A stretch of 64,000 nt of DNA from Salinibaculum litoreum (GTDB lineage: Archaea; Halobacteriota; Halobacteria; Halobacteriales; Haloarculaceae), in assembly GCA_009789175.1 (NCBI GenBank), contig CP046866.1, positions 1 to 64,000 of the forward strand, given 5' to 3'. The translations under genes and the position numbers were made by a program. The notes beneath the pieces are model-generated. The model was not told where the DNA came from and ran no database searches. It worked only from the letters and a program-made list of their open reading frames with translations. Position 1 is the first letter of the stretch. Each line of letters begins with the position of its first letter. Shown in pieces: positions 43,614 through 51,467 of this stretch.

Positions 43614-44387
43614 ATGTATCTCGCTGACGAAGCGTGGCCCGACCTGCGGACGTACTTCGAAGAGGAATCACTCGCTATCGTCCCGCTCGGGTCGACCGAA
43701 CAACACGGCCCACACCTCCCCGAGGGAACCGACCACCGGATTGCACAGGCGCTGGCTCGGGAAGCCGCCCGCCGGAGTGGCTATCTCTGTACGCCCACTA
43801 TCACGGTCGGCGTGAGCCCCCATCACCGACAGTTCCACGGGACGATGTGGGTCGATGCACCCGTCTTCCGTGACTACGTGGAAAGCTTCTCCGAGAACCT
43901 CGCCTACCACGGAATCGACCGCATCGTCTACGTCAACGCCCACGGCGGCAACATCCAGCACCTCCGGGAAGTCGGCCGACGGCTCCACGAGGCGGAGACT
44001 GCCTACGCCGTCGAGTGGATGTGGGACGAGTCCATCCCCGACCTGGTCGACGACCTCTTCGAGCAAAACGGCCCCCACGGCGGCCCGAAAGAGACAGCCA
44101 TGATGCAGTACATCGACAGCGAACTGGTCCACGAGGACCGTCTCACCGAGGCCCGGGACGGCGGCCTGCTCGAATTCGGCCGGGAGACGGGTCGGGTCCA
44201 TGGCGCTCGCACCTTCTACGACGCCGCGGACAACACCGACAACGGCGTCCTCGGTGACCAGACTGACGCGACCCCCGAGAAAGGCGAGCGTCTCTTCGAG
44301 GCCGCGACCGACCAGCTCGTCCAGTTGTGTGACTGGATGGCCGACCGCGACCGGGAGGAGTTGCTGCCGGAACCACACGTCGAGTGA
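43614..44387 (+). CDS. Creatininase-family amidohydrolase (possibly FAPy deformylase ArfB)
   Basis: This 257-residue protein shows the creatininase metal-binding pattern: IVPLGSTEQHGPHLPEGTDHRIAQ (Glu/His/Asp ligands), then VGVSPHHRQFHGTMWV, RIVYVNAHGGNIQHLREV and GPHGGPKETAMMQY with the last Glu ligand. In archaea this family includes ArfB, which deformylates a pyrimidine intermediate of riboflavin and F420 synthesis; that is a good candidate role but not proven here. ATG 43614 is preferred over 43536 because the TATA box at 43583 gives leaderless spacing. Confidence 0.85.
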   Translation: MYLADEAWPDLRTYFEEESLAIVPLGSTEQHGPHLPEGTDHRIAQALAREAARRSGYLCTPTITVGVSPHHRQFHGTMWVDAPVFRDYVESFSENLAYHGIDRIVYVNAHGGNIQHLREVGRRLHEAETAYAVEWMWDESIPDLVDDLFEQNGPHGGPKETAMMQYIDSELVHEDRLTEARDGGLLEFGRETGRVHGARTFYDAADNTDNGVLGDQTDATPEKGERLFEAATDQLVQLCDWMADRDREELLPEPHVE

Positions 44388-44410
44388 CGCCTCGATGCCG
44401 TTCTCGCTCG

Positions 44411-44517
44411 TACTGTCGGCTGTAACTTTCTCGATCCGCACCAACGCAGTGTTGCTGTCTGGAGGCTTGCGCGACGACTTCTTCGTCGCGTTCGGTAGGC
44501 ACTGACAGCCGACAGTA
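44411..44517. mobile_element. MITE copy 1 (107 bp)
   Basis: The element is bounded by near-perfect terminal inverted repeats, TACTGTCGGCTGT on the left and ACAGCCGACAGTA on the right. Its interior aligns along its length with the reverse complement of the copy at 47642-47748, including a shared CTTGCG-GACG-CTTC core able to fold back. It has no coding capacity. It ends exactly where the stop codon of the SDR gene (44518-44520) begins, so insertion just missed or created the end of that gene. Confidence 0.8.
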
Positions 44518-45480
44518 TCAGGCAGGGACGGTCAGGTCGTCGAAGTCGTAGCTGACGCCAGTCAGTTCCTCGGAGACCGCCCAGAGGCGCTGTGCAGTCG
44601 ATTCGTCCCGTGCAGCGTCGCTTGGCTCTTGTCGTTCCGGTGTACCCCGCATGTTGAACAGTCCGCCCGGGCCGTAGTATGCGCCGGCCTCGGCTTCGGC
44701 GGCGGTCGTCGCATACAACAGCGGTAGTGCACCCTGCTCGGCCGACTGGGCAGCGACGGCGTTCATCGCTTTCATCATGCCATAGCGCAGCCGCGACCCC
44801 ATCTGTTCGGGGCCACGGTACTGAAGATTCGTGTCGGCATAGCCGGGATGACACGCCAGTGAGATGGTGTCCGTGACACCCGCCTGCTCCAGACGGCGCT
44901 GGAGTTCGAACGCAAACAGCAGGTTGGCCAGTTTGCTCTGTGAGTAGGCTTCCCACTTGCCGTAGTCGTCCTCGCTGTGTAAGTCAGCGAAATCTATCTC
45001 GCCGGCCGTGTGTGCCCCACTGGAGTGGGTCACGATTCGTGACTCGCCATCAGCGGCGACCAGCAAGGAGAGCAGATGGCCCGTCAGCGCGAAGTGTCCG
45101 AGGTGGTTCACGCCGAGTTGCATCTCGAAGCCGTCCTCGGTCTCCTGTCGTGGAATCGCCATCACGCCGGCGTTGTTACAGAGTGCGTCGAGGGCGTCAT
45201 ATTCCTCGCGCACGCTCGCGGCGAAGTCGGCAACGGAGGACAGCGAGGAGAGGTCACACTGGCGTATCTCAAGCGTGGCTCCGGTGTCGGGGAGTTCGTC
45301 GCTAATCTCCCGTGCTGCCTGTTCGCCCCGCTGTATGCTCCGGCAGGCCATCACGACTGTCGCACCCTGCCGTGCGAGCGCCTTCGTCGCCTCGTATCCC
45401 AGCCCGCTGTTTGCTCCCGTGATGACGACGGTTCGCTCCGAGCAATCGGGCATCGCGTCGACGTTCCATGTCGTTGTCAT
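44518..45480 (-). CDS. Short-chain dehydrogenase/reductase (retinol dehydrogenase-like)
   Basis: This 320-residue SDR has the nucleotide-binding motif TVVITGANSGLGYEATKALA, LDALCNNAGVMA, the structural VNHLGHFALTGHLL and the catalytic block RIVTHSSGAHTAG with Y-x3-K in WEAYSQSKLANLLFAFEL. The size and C-terminal part fit the haloarchaeal oxidoreductases related to retinol dehydrogenases. The substrate is unknown. The stop codon is immediately followed by the MITE at 44411-44517, which may have altered the 3' untranslated region. Confidence 0.9.
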   Translation of the reverse strand: MTTTWNVDAMPDCSERTVVITGANSGLGYEATKALARQGATVVMACRSIQRGEQAAREISDELPDTGATLEIRQCDLSSLSSVADFAASVREEYDALDALCNNAGVMAIPRQETEDGFEMQLGVNHLGHFALTGHLLSLLVAADGESRIVTHSSGAHTAGEIDFADLHSEDDYGKWEAYSQSKLANLLFAFELQRRLEQAGVTDTISLACHPGYADTNLQYRGPEQMGSRLRYGMMKAMNAVAAQSAEQGALPLLYATTAAEAEAGAYYGPGGLFNMRGTPERQEPSDAARDESTAQRLWAVSEELTGVSYDFDDLTVPA

Positions 45481-45526
45481 TGTGTAGACGACGGTGTCGA
45501 CTGACACAAACCTACCGCCCAACTAG

Positions 45527-45778
45527 TCAGGGGTCAAAGCGCCACTCGCTGTCGGCGTCGTCGTCCGTCTCCTGGGTCCGGTAGTAGACCACCAGCGATG
45601 CGATGCCGATGGCAGCGACAAACTCCAGCCCTGCGACGAGTGCAACGTATGCGGTCAGCGACAGCCCCAGCTCTGCCCCCACCGACGGTGGTACGAAAAA
45701 CGGAACCGCTGCAAGCAGCCCGCACAGAAACATCCCGACCCAGCCGTACCACGGAAAGTATTCCCTGAGGGATGGCAT
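45527..45778 (-). CDS. Small two-helix membrane protein, function unknown
   Basis: This protein of about 83 residues has two membrane helices (WVGMFLCGLLAAVPFFVP and AYVALVAGLEFVAAIGIASLVVYY) and an acidic cytosolic tail (QETDDDADSEWRFDP). The N-terminus has aromatic residues at the membrane edge (REYFPWYGW). No family is recognised. It is on the same strand as the SDR gene, 46 bases upstream of it. Start at ATG 45778; GTG 45781 is an alternative. Confidence 0.6.
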   Translation of the reverse strand: MPSLREYFPWYGWVGMFLCGLLAAVPFFVPPSVGAELGLSLTAYVALVAGLEFVAAIGIASLVVYYRTQETDDDADSEWRFDP

Positions 45779-45836
45779 CACACCGCATAAGGAACCGTCT
45801 CACTTGTAGGTTCAACGTCGACAGTTTGGTACGCAC

Positions 45837-45877
45837 TTTGACTTCCTCTCCGCGCTAAAGCGCGAGGCTTCCGCTAG
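45837..45877. mobile_element. Possible IS200/IS605-type end remnant
   Basis: The stretch reads TTTGACTTCCTCTCCGCG then CTAAAGCGCGAGGCTTCC, with a hairpin stem CCGCGC/GCGCG. It resembles the subterminal hairpin that closes the tnpB side of IS200/IS605 elements in haloarchaea ('CTTCCTCC-stem-GGCTTCC' pattern). No tnpA or tnpB sequence is next to it, so it would be a solo end or scar. Resemblance by eye only. Confidence 0.4.
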
Positions 45878-45950
45878 CTATCCGTCACTGTCCCTTGGGC
45901 GGGCTGGGCAGCTACGTCGCAGTCGGAGTTATCGACCGGGGGCCGTGCGG

Positions 45951-47036
45951 TCAGACCCGGTCAAGGGTGACTGTGACTCGGTTCCCGTCGGGTCCATCCT
46001 CACGGCGGTCGAACGCCAACTCGCCGCCGGCAGTCTCGACAATCCAGTTGGCCAGCCAGAGCCCGAGCCCACTGCTGTGACTCAGCGCCGTCTCCTTGCC
46101 TGCCTCGAGTACGTCGAGTTCCTGTGCCGGCAGCGGCGGGCAGGTGTCTTTGATGACTGTCTCGACCGTTTCCTGCCCTGGCTCGACCGCCACGTGGACA
46201 GCTGCAATCGTATCCTCTGGCCGATGCTCGATAGCGTTTTCGACCAGCTCTTCGAGTGCGATAGTAAACGACGACGGGACGTTCGCGGACACCGGTCGCA
46301 CGGGGACATCGACTGTGACGCGATGCTCGGGATGGGTCTCGCGTGCCGTTTCGACGACACGCTCGATTTGACCTGTGATTTCGGTCCTGTATCGCTCACC
46401 GGGGTTGTCCTGAATTTCCTCCTGGACTTTTCTGACCTTCGAGCCTGTTTGAATCAACTCGTCTGCCGTCCCCTCGATGAGTTCAGCTGCCTCCTGTGTC
46501 TCTGGGTCATCAGTGTCTTTGACCCGCTCGGCCTGGCCCATGATGACTCCCATCTTGTTCCGGAGGTTGTGTCGCAAAACTCTGGTCAGCACGTTCAGCT
46601 TCTCCTCGCGGCGACGCCGCTGGCGGATGTCCCGCGAAATCTCTACGAGTCCGTTATAATCCCCATCAGAAGTCGGTGGGAGCAACGCGAACTTCGTCTC
46701 GATGGGAATGGTCGAGCCGTCTTTCGTGACGATTTCACCGCGCCAGAAGTCGGAGGCATCCCGCTCGCCGTTCCACAGCTGGAAGGTCACGTACCGCCCT
46801 TTCTCGATGGTCTCGTCGGTAAAGTAGTTCCGGACGTGCGTACCCAGCATCTCGTCTTTCGTGTAGCCGGTGAGTTCGACCCACCTGTCGTTGACCGCGA
46901 CACACTCGTTGTTGCTGTTGATGATATTCAGGAGTTCCCCGCTTTCTTCCATCAACAACTCCAGTTCGCTGGTCTTGTCCTCGCCGATGCCCTCCGGTAG
47001 TTCCACGCGTCCGGATTCCGAGATTTTCAGTGCCAT
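45951..47036 (-). CDS. PAS-domain sensor histidine kinase
   Basis: This 361-residue soluble protein has a PAS domain at about 20-140 (ELLNIINSNNECVAVNDRWVELTGYTKDEML...EISRDIRQRRRRE) and an H-box LTRVLRHNLRNKMGVIMGQAE with the phospho-acceptor His at 156. The HATPase region has an N-box LEELVENAIEHRP and a G2-like stretch SHSSGLGLWLANWIVE. The G1 box reads DTCPPLP instead of the usual D-x-G-x-G-I-P, so ATP binding may be altered. The gene starts one base after the stop of the upstream 138-residue gene, so the two are translationally linked. No response regulator is adjacent. Confidence 0.87.
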   Translation of the reverse strand: MALKISESGRVELPEGIGEDKTSELELLMEESGELLNIINSNNECVAVNDRWVELTGYTKDEMLGTHVRNYFTDETIEKGRYVTFQLWNGERDASDFWRGEIVTKDGSTIPIETKFALLPPTSDGDYNGLVEISRDIRQRRRREEKLNVLTRVLRHNLRNKMGVIMGQAERVKDTDDPETQEAAELIEGTADELIQTGSKVRKVQEEIQDNPGERYRTEITGQIERVVETARETHPEHRVTVDVPVRPVSANVPSSFTIALEELVENAIEHRPEDTIAAVHVAVEPGQETVETVIKDTCPPLPAQELDVLEAGKETALSHSSGLGLWLANWIVETAGGELAFDRREDGPDGNRVTVTLDRV

Positions 47037-47037
47037 G

Positions 47038-47454
47038 TTAGAGCCGTGGTTTCCGTAGCCGCGTCGATTTGAACGTGAACTCCCCACACCTGCCGGGCGG
47101 TTTCGCAATCCCCTGGCGGTCGGCCGTCTCGAACTCCCCTCGGTCGGTCACCTCGATGTTCGTCACGTTCGTCGTCCCGTCCATATCCTCGCCGCCGACA
47201 CGCCCCCAGCCATCGAGGAGGTCGATGTGGTCGTGACAGATAGCGCCGACGATGCCATGCGTATCAAGCGCTCGAACGTGCGAGTTCTCCCGAATCACGA
47301 CACAATCGTCATGTCGCTCAAGAGTCGTCTCGACGGCAACGTCTGCTGTATCAGCCGGTACGTACTCCCGCAACAGCGCCTCCACGATGTCACCGAGCTC
47401 CTCGGCGTGCTCGGCCGACGGCGGAATCAGGGTGAGGACGCCACCGCTTGCCAT
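47038..47454 (-). CDS. Conserved-looking protein upstream of histidine kinase, function unknown
   Basis: This 138-residue protein starts MASGGVLTLIPPSAEHAEELGDIVEALLREYV. It continues with a compact alpha/beta core (DVAVETTLERHDDCVVIRENSHVRALDTHGIVGAICHDHIDLLDGWGRVGGED) and ends in a basic tail. I do not recognise a family. Position directly upstream of the PAS kinase (one-base gap) suggests a shared signalling function, perhaps as receiver, ligand binder or output. An AT-rich TTATAATAA stretch at about 47478-47486 upstream can serve as promoter. Confidence 0.6.
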   Translation of the reverse strand: MASGGVLTLIPPSAEHAEELGDIVEALLREYVPADTADVAVETTLERHDDCVVIRENSHVRALDTHGIVGAICHDHIDLLDGWGRVGGEDMDGTTNVTNIEVTDRGEFETADRQGIAKPPGRCGEFTFKSTRLRKPRL

Positions 47455-47641
47455 GTCTGGTGTAGATATGGGTACTGTTATAATAAATTCGCGGTCGAGT
47501 ATCGGCCGTTCGTGGGCCGCTCGTTACACCCCCATGGAGGACGGGCTCCAGAACCGCCGCCATCTCCGGTCCGGTCAGCCCGCGGTGGCAATCGGTCGAG
47601 CCCTGTGACCGCTCCGAGGGGCGACCAGTCACACAGCCTGA

Positions 47642-47748
47642 TACTGTCGGCTGTAAGTACGTAAAGAGCGCGCCGCCGAAGCCGTCCCGCAAGCCTTCGG
47701 ACTCCCGCAATGAGTCGGTGCAGATTGATAGAGTTACAGCCGACAGTA
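47642..47748. mobile_element. MITE copy 2 (107 bp), inverse orientation to copy 1
   Basis: Terminal inverted repeats TACTGTCGGCTGTAA and TTACAGCCGACAGTA (15 bp, perfect) bound a non-coding interior matching copy 1 in reverse complement. Both flanks carry TGA next to the element, compatible with a 3-bp target duplication. It lies in the 324-base gap between the 138-residue gene and the NHL-repeat gene, downstream of both. Confidence 0.82.
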
Positions 47749-47778
47749 TGAGTACAGGCGGCCTGTAGCCGACGGGCG

Positions 47779-49839
47779 CTACGGGCCATCCCAGACGTAG
47801 TGGTAGCCGACGTTCAACGCGGCGTCGGGCACGAGTACGTCCCACTCGCCGGCCGACGGTCGGTGGCTGGCCGAGATGAGATACGGCATCCAGAACTCTC
47901 CAGCCGTGGTGTCGCCGCCGAAGGCTGCCTGCGAGTCCACGAAGGAGAGGGTGACGCGGTCAGCCTCGTCCCTGGTCGCCTCGAAGACTTTGATCGCCCT
48001 GTTCACGAGGTCGTTGACGAACAGGTAGCCGCCACTCGCCGCGATGCTCATCGGCATGCAAAACGTGTCGCCAGCCGTTGCATACCCTGTCGTCCCGACC
48101 GCACGCCACTCCCCGTCGTAGAGTTTGAGGCGATTGTTGAACTGGTCGGCGACGACCATCGTCCCGTCGACGACGGCCACGTCAGCGGGAATCCAGAGTT
48201 CGTCCTCGCCGTGTCCGAAATCGCCCACTATCGACAGATGTGTCGCCTCGCCGGCCTCGGCGTCGAAACGCCACCGGGAGACCCGCCCGTTGAGCGAGTC
48301 CGCCACCGATACACGGGCTGTCGTTCGGTCGAGGGACTCGACTGCAACACCCTCCGGAATCCGGAGTTCAGTCGGCGCAGCGCCGTAGGCCCCGAAGGAG
48401 GTCACGCCGTGGACGCCGTCGTCGGTGACGCGATAGACCCTCACTTGGTCGGGCCGCGCGCCCCGGCCGGCGGAGGGCGTCGACTCCGTCACGAACAGAT
48501 ACGTCCCCGCGCCGCCCTGCCAGACGGTGAGGCCGATTGGAATATCGTTCTCGGACAGTGACTGCGTCGCCAGTGGCGTCGAGAGCCCTGATTCCGTCCG
48601 CTTGGCGACGCCTGTGGCTGCATCCACGAACCAGCCACGCGATTGCCCGTCAGCCTGTTCGCGGAGTGTCGACCCCGAGAGCAAGCCGAACGCTTCGCTG
48701 TCGGGCACACCCCTGGCGTGTGCGAAGCAGTCGTGCGTGTCCTCGATGAGCGAGAGTTCCGTCGCCGACAGTTTGTGTGTCCGGGCCTCCGTGAGCAATA
48801 CTGGGACGTGGGCCCGCCCTTTGTCGAGGTCGGTCTCGGCCCGGAGACTCGGCGGCGGGTCATACCCCGCAACCGCCATCGGCGTCCCGAACCGGCGCTG
48901 GTCCTCCGGACACGTCCGGGGCATCGTGACCTCGCCTTTCGCTGGCCGATTGTCGACCAGCCCCGGCACCTCCCCCCGGTCCATCCCACGCGACGTGTAG
49001 ACGTTGAGTTGTCCCTCCGGAGCGTCGGGGACGTAGATGCGCCCGCCGTGGTCGTCGGGCACGAACGCAACCGACCGCGGCATTTGGAACGTATCGTCGA
49101 GTACGGCGGAGTTCGTGATATAAAACGGGACGCCCTCGCCGGCCCGGTCACACCGCAGGACGTTCGCGTAGTACTCCGGGAGACCATCCTCTTTCCCCAG
49201 GGTTCCGTACCCGGTGTTCGCAATCAGCAGATTACCCTCGTCGTCGACATCGATTCCCTGGGGCCAGTACAGCGGAATCTCGTCCCGGCCAAAGCCACCC
49301 TCGTCGCTGACCGTCTGGAAGCTATCCAGTTGCTCGCCAGCCTCGTCGAAGACGACGATACGGCTCCGGAGGTCCGTCGGTTCAGCGCGGTAGAACTCGT
49401 CGGCTACGAACACGCGGATGCCGTCGTCGTACTCGTAGGCCGTGATACCGTTGGGGTGGATGCCCCCCTCGGCGGTGAACGCCGTCTCGACCGACACCGA
49501 CAGCGGGTCGCCGTCGGCATACGAGAGCACGACGACACGCTCGTTACCGAGGTCCGTCACGTACAGCCGCTTTGCGGTCGGATGTCGGGCAAGCCGGAAG
49601 GGCAAGTCCAGTTGCACCGACGCATCCGTACGGCCACCGACCTGCGCGAGAACGTGGTCCAATGTTGGGTCGAACACCAGCAGGCGGTTGTTCCCGGTGT
49701 CCGCAAGCCACACGTTGCCGACCTCGTCTTGCACGACACCGACCGGCGAGGTCAGTGTCACGTCCGTCTCGGCCAGCGACTTCGGGAACGGCGGTGATAG
49801 CGAGTGGCTCCCCGCCCCGTACGTTGTTACTAACTCCAT
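47779..49839 (-). CDS. NHL-repeat beta-propeller protein
   Basis: This protein of about 686 residues has repeated NHL blades: GVVQDEVGNVWLADTGNNRLLVFD, RLYVTDLGNERVVVLSY, PQGIDVDDEGNLLIANTGYG, PEGVAVESLDRTTARVSVADSLNGRVSRW, PADVAVVDGTMVVADQFNNRLKLYD and SGGYLFVNDLVNRAIKVFE. They form a propeller at each end with a less repetitive middle (residues about 300-440). No signal peptide is evident, so it is probably cytosolic. The function is unknown; NHL propellers bind protein or RNA, or act as lyases. ATG 49839 was chosen; GTG 49854 is possible. Confidence 0.78.
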   Translation of the reverse strand: MELVTTYGAGSHSLSPPFPKSLAETDVTLTSPVGVVQDEVGNVWLADTGNNRLLVFDPTLDHVLAQVGGRTDASVQLDLPFRLARHPTAKRLYVTDLGNERVVVLSYADGDPLSVSVETAFTAEGGIHPNGITAYEYDDGIRVFVADEFYRAEPTDLRSRIVVFDEAGEQLDSFQTVSDEGGFGRDEIPLYWPQGIDVDDEGNLLIANTGYGTLGKEDGLPEYYANVLRCDRAGEGVPFYITNSAVLDDTFQMPRSVAFVPDDHGGRIYVPDAPEGQLNVYTSRGMDRGEVPGLVDNRPAKGEVTMPRTCPEDQRRFGTPMAVAGYDPPPSLRAETDLDKGRAHVPVLLTEARTHKLSATELSLIEDTHDCFAHARGVPDSEAFGLLSGSTLREQADGQSRGWFVDAATGVAKRTESGLSTPLATQSLSENDIPIGLTVWQGGAGTYLFVTESTPSAGRGARPDQVRVYRVTDDGVHGVTSFGAYGAAPTELRIPEGVAVESLDRTTARVSVADSLNGRVSRWRFDAEAGEATHLSIVGDFGHGEDELWIPADVAVVDGTMVVADQFNNRLKLYDGEWRAVGTTGYATAGDTFCMPMSIAASGGYLFVNDLVNRAIKVFEATRDEADRVTLSFVDSQAAFGGDTTAGEFWMPYLISASHRPSAGEWDVLVPDAALNVGYHYVWDGP

Positions 49840-49963
49840 CGTCAGTGGTGTCACTCAGGCATCTCTTGAGTGTGTTCCTCTTCTCACGTGCGAGTCCGGC
49901 GCGCTACAGTACCGGTGTTCGGGCCGTTGCGATTCACTCCTGCAGATGTAGGAAGGGACTTCA

Positions 49964-49990
49964 TGGGTCGGGGCGGATTTGAACCGCCGG
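49964..49990 (-). repeat. tRNA 3'-end fragment, probable attachment site (att) of an integrated element
   Basis: Read on the minus strand, the sequence GGCGGTTCAAATCCGCC (T-arm) is followed by CCGACCCA (3' acceptor strand with discriminator A). The bases upstream do not supply the matching GGGTCGG strand, D-arm or anticodon arm, so this is only the 3' part of a tRNA. It is closest in style to haloarchaeal tRNA-Val. A 3' tRNA fragment next to an integrase gene is the classic boundary left by site-specific integration. The intact tRNA should lie beyond the right edge. Confidence 0.7.
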
Positions 49991-50118
49991 CTTCCCCGCG
50001 CCTTCGGGCGATTACACGCCCTTCGGCGCGCCCGCAGAGCAGGTGATTGGCGGGCAACCGCTCGCCACTCACCACCCCTCGGTCGTCGTCTCTGACGGGC
50101 CGCGGTTCGGGAGCAAAC

Positions 50119-51126
50119 ATGAGTCGAAGCATGACCCCCGAACGCGCGGCTGAACGGTATCTCAAAGAACGCAAGGCCGAAGTCTCGGAATCCACCCACC
50201 GCAACCACAAGTACGCGCTCAAGCGGTTCGTGGAGTGGGCCGATGAGGCCGGGCTGGACGACATCTCGGAGTTGGACGGCTTCCACGTCCACGACTTCAA
50301 GATTCATCGCCGGGAGAACGACGACATCAACGAGGTGACGCTCTACAACAACCTCTGTGCCCTCCGAGTGTTCATCCGCTGGCTGGAATCGGTTGGCGTT
50401 GTCGAGAACGACGTGGCGGAGGACATGATTCTGCCCAACCCCGACGACACCCGCGATGAAAAGATTGAGCCGGACACCGCGGAGGACATCCTCACCTACC
50501 TTCGCAAGTTCGAGTACGCGACGCTCCGGCACGCGCTGTTTGCCCTGCTGTGGGACACCGGCTTCCGACTGGGGACGGTTCGGTCGCTCGACCTCGAAGA
50601 TTACCACTCCGACGAGCAGTACGTCGAGGTGCATCATCGGCCCGATGAGGGCACGGCGCTGAAGAACGGGCAGAGTGCCGAGCGAGAGGTGAACCTCCAC
50701 GAGTGGGTTTGCGAGATACTGGACGACTACATCCAGAGCCATCGCCACGACGTGACTGACGACGCAGGTCGGGAGCCACTACTGACCTCCCGCCACGGTC
50801 GCCCCGTCCGGTCGAACCTCCGCCAGCACATCAACGCAGTCACTCGGCCCTGCCACTACGGAGACGAGTGTCCCCACGACCGCGACGAGGAAACGTGCGA
50901 AGCGGCCTCGCAGTACCGGCGGGCACAACGCTGTCCGTCGTCGGTGTCGCCCCACCCGATTCGGCGGAGCGTCATCACCGCATGGCTGAACGAGGGCCAC
51001 CGCAAGGAACTCATTAGCGACCGCATGAACGTGGGGACCGACACGCTGGAGAAACACTACGATGCCCGGACAGAAAGCGAGAAACGAGAGTTGCGACGCG
51101 AAGCGTTCGAGATGACTGGGGACTGA
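50119..51126 (+). CDS. Tyrosine recombinase/integrase (XerC/D-like)
   Basis: This 335-residue protein has a SAM-like N-terminal core-binding domain (MTPERAAERYLKERKAEVSESTHRNHKYALKRFVEWADEAG). The catalytic domain shows R150 in DTGFRLGTVRSLDLEDY, H279-x2-R282 in HPIRRS and nucleophile Y314 in EKHYDARTE. A Cys/His cluster (CHYGDECPHDRDEETC) is typical of halovirus and haloarchaeal element integrases. The start at 50119 is 129 bases from the tRNA fragment. It should catalyse integration and excision at the tRNA site. Confidence 0.92.
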   Translation: MSRSMTPERAAERYLKERKAEVSESTHRNHKYALKRFVEWADEAGLDDISELDGFHVHDFKIHRRENDDINEVTLYNNLCALRVFIRWLESVGVVENDVAEDMILPNPDDTRDEKIEPDTAEDILTYLRKFEYATLRHALFALLWDTGFRLGTVRSLDLEDYHSDEQYVEVHHRPDEGTALKNGQSAEREVNLHEWVCEILDDYIQSHRHDVTDDAGREPLLTSRHGRPVRSNLRQHINAVTRPCHYGDECPHDRDEETCEAASQYRRAQRCPSSVSPHPIRRSVITAWLNEGHRKELISDRMNVGTDTLEKHYDARTESEKRELRREAFEMTGD

Positions 51127-51203
51127 CTTGATGAGGCCGGGGGCGCAGGCAACTCTGTGCTTCTGCGTACTCCGACTCGGTCGGCCCGCACGCCCTTCGG
51201 CGC

Positions 51204-51368
51204 GGGTACGTCACCAAGGCGCTGAACGCCGGACAGCCGCACGATGTGACCGTTGACCGCGTGGACATGACCACGGAGGTCTTGGATAAGCACTACGACC
51301 ACGCGACGAAAGAAGAGCGGATTGAACGTTGGGAGGATTACCTTATTGATGATAGCGGTTCCGAGTGA
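51204..51368 (+). pseudogene. C-terminal remnant of a second tyrosine integrase
   Basis: The frame from about 51204 to TGA at 51366-51368 reads GYVTKALNAGQPHDVTVDRVDMTTEVLDKHYDHATKEERIERWEDYL. This is a recognisable integrase C-terminus including the tyrosine in KHYD. The upstream part, including the Arg and His-x-x-Arg motifs, is absent, and no start codon in frame gives a sensible protein. The sequence is not a copy of the adjacent integrase, so it records an earlier, different element at the same site. Confidence 0.75.
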
Positions 51369-51410
51369 ATATCAAGAGTTATTAGAACTCACCGTCTACG
51401 TCTAAATGAG

Positions 51411-51460
51411 CGTCTTCGAGAGAAGACGTGGTTTCAGTCCCTCACAGGGGATTGATTTTC
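51411..51460. other. Two hairpins between convergent genes, including a CRISPR-repeat-like stretch
   Basis: CGTCTTC (51411-51417), GAGA loop and GAAGACG (51422-51428) form a perfect tetraloop hairpin. Directly after it, GTTTCAGTCCCTCACAGGGG and ATTGATTTTC (51431-51460) contain the short stem CCCT/GGGG. The beginning GTTTCAG and the later GGGATTGA resemble the two ends of haloarchaeal type I-B CRISPR repeats. There is only one copy, so this is not an array. A terminator for the minus-strand gene at 51468 is the simplest reading. Confidence 0.35.
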
Positions 51461-51467
51461 ATACTCA

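Noticed and set aside
49964-50045. Complete tRNA gene
   Set aside because: Only the T-arm and 3' acceptor strand fold; the 5' acceptor strand, D-arm and anticodon arm are missing.
51431-51460. CRISPR array
   Set aside because: Only one repeat-like sequence, no second repeat or spacer pattern and no cas genes; listed only as a curiosity.
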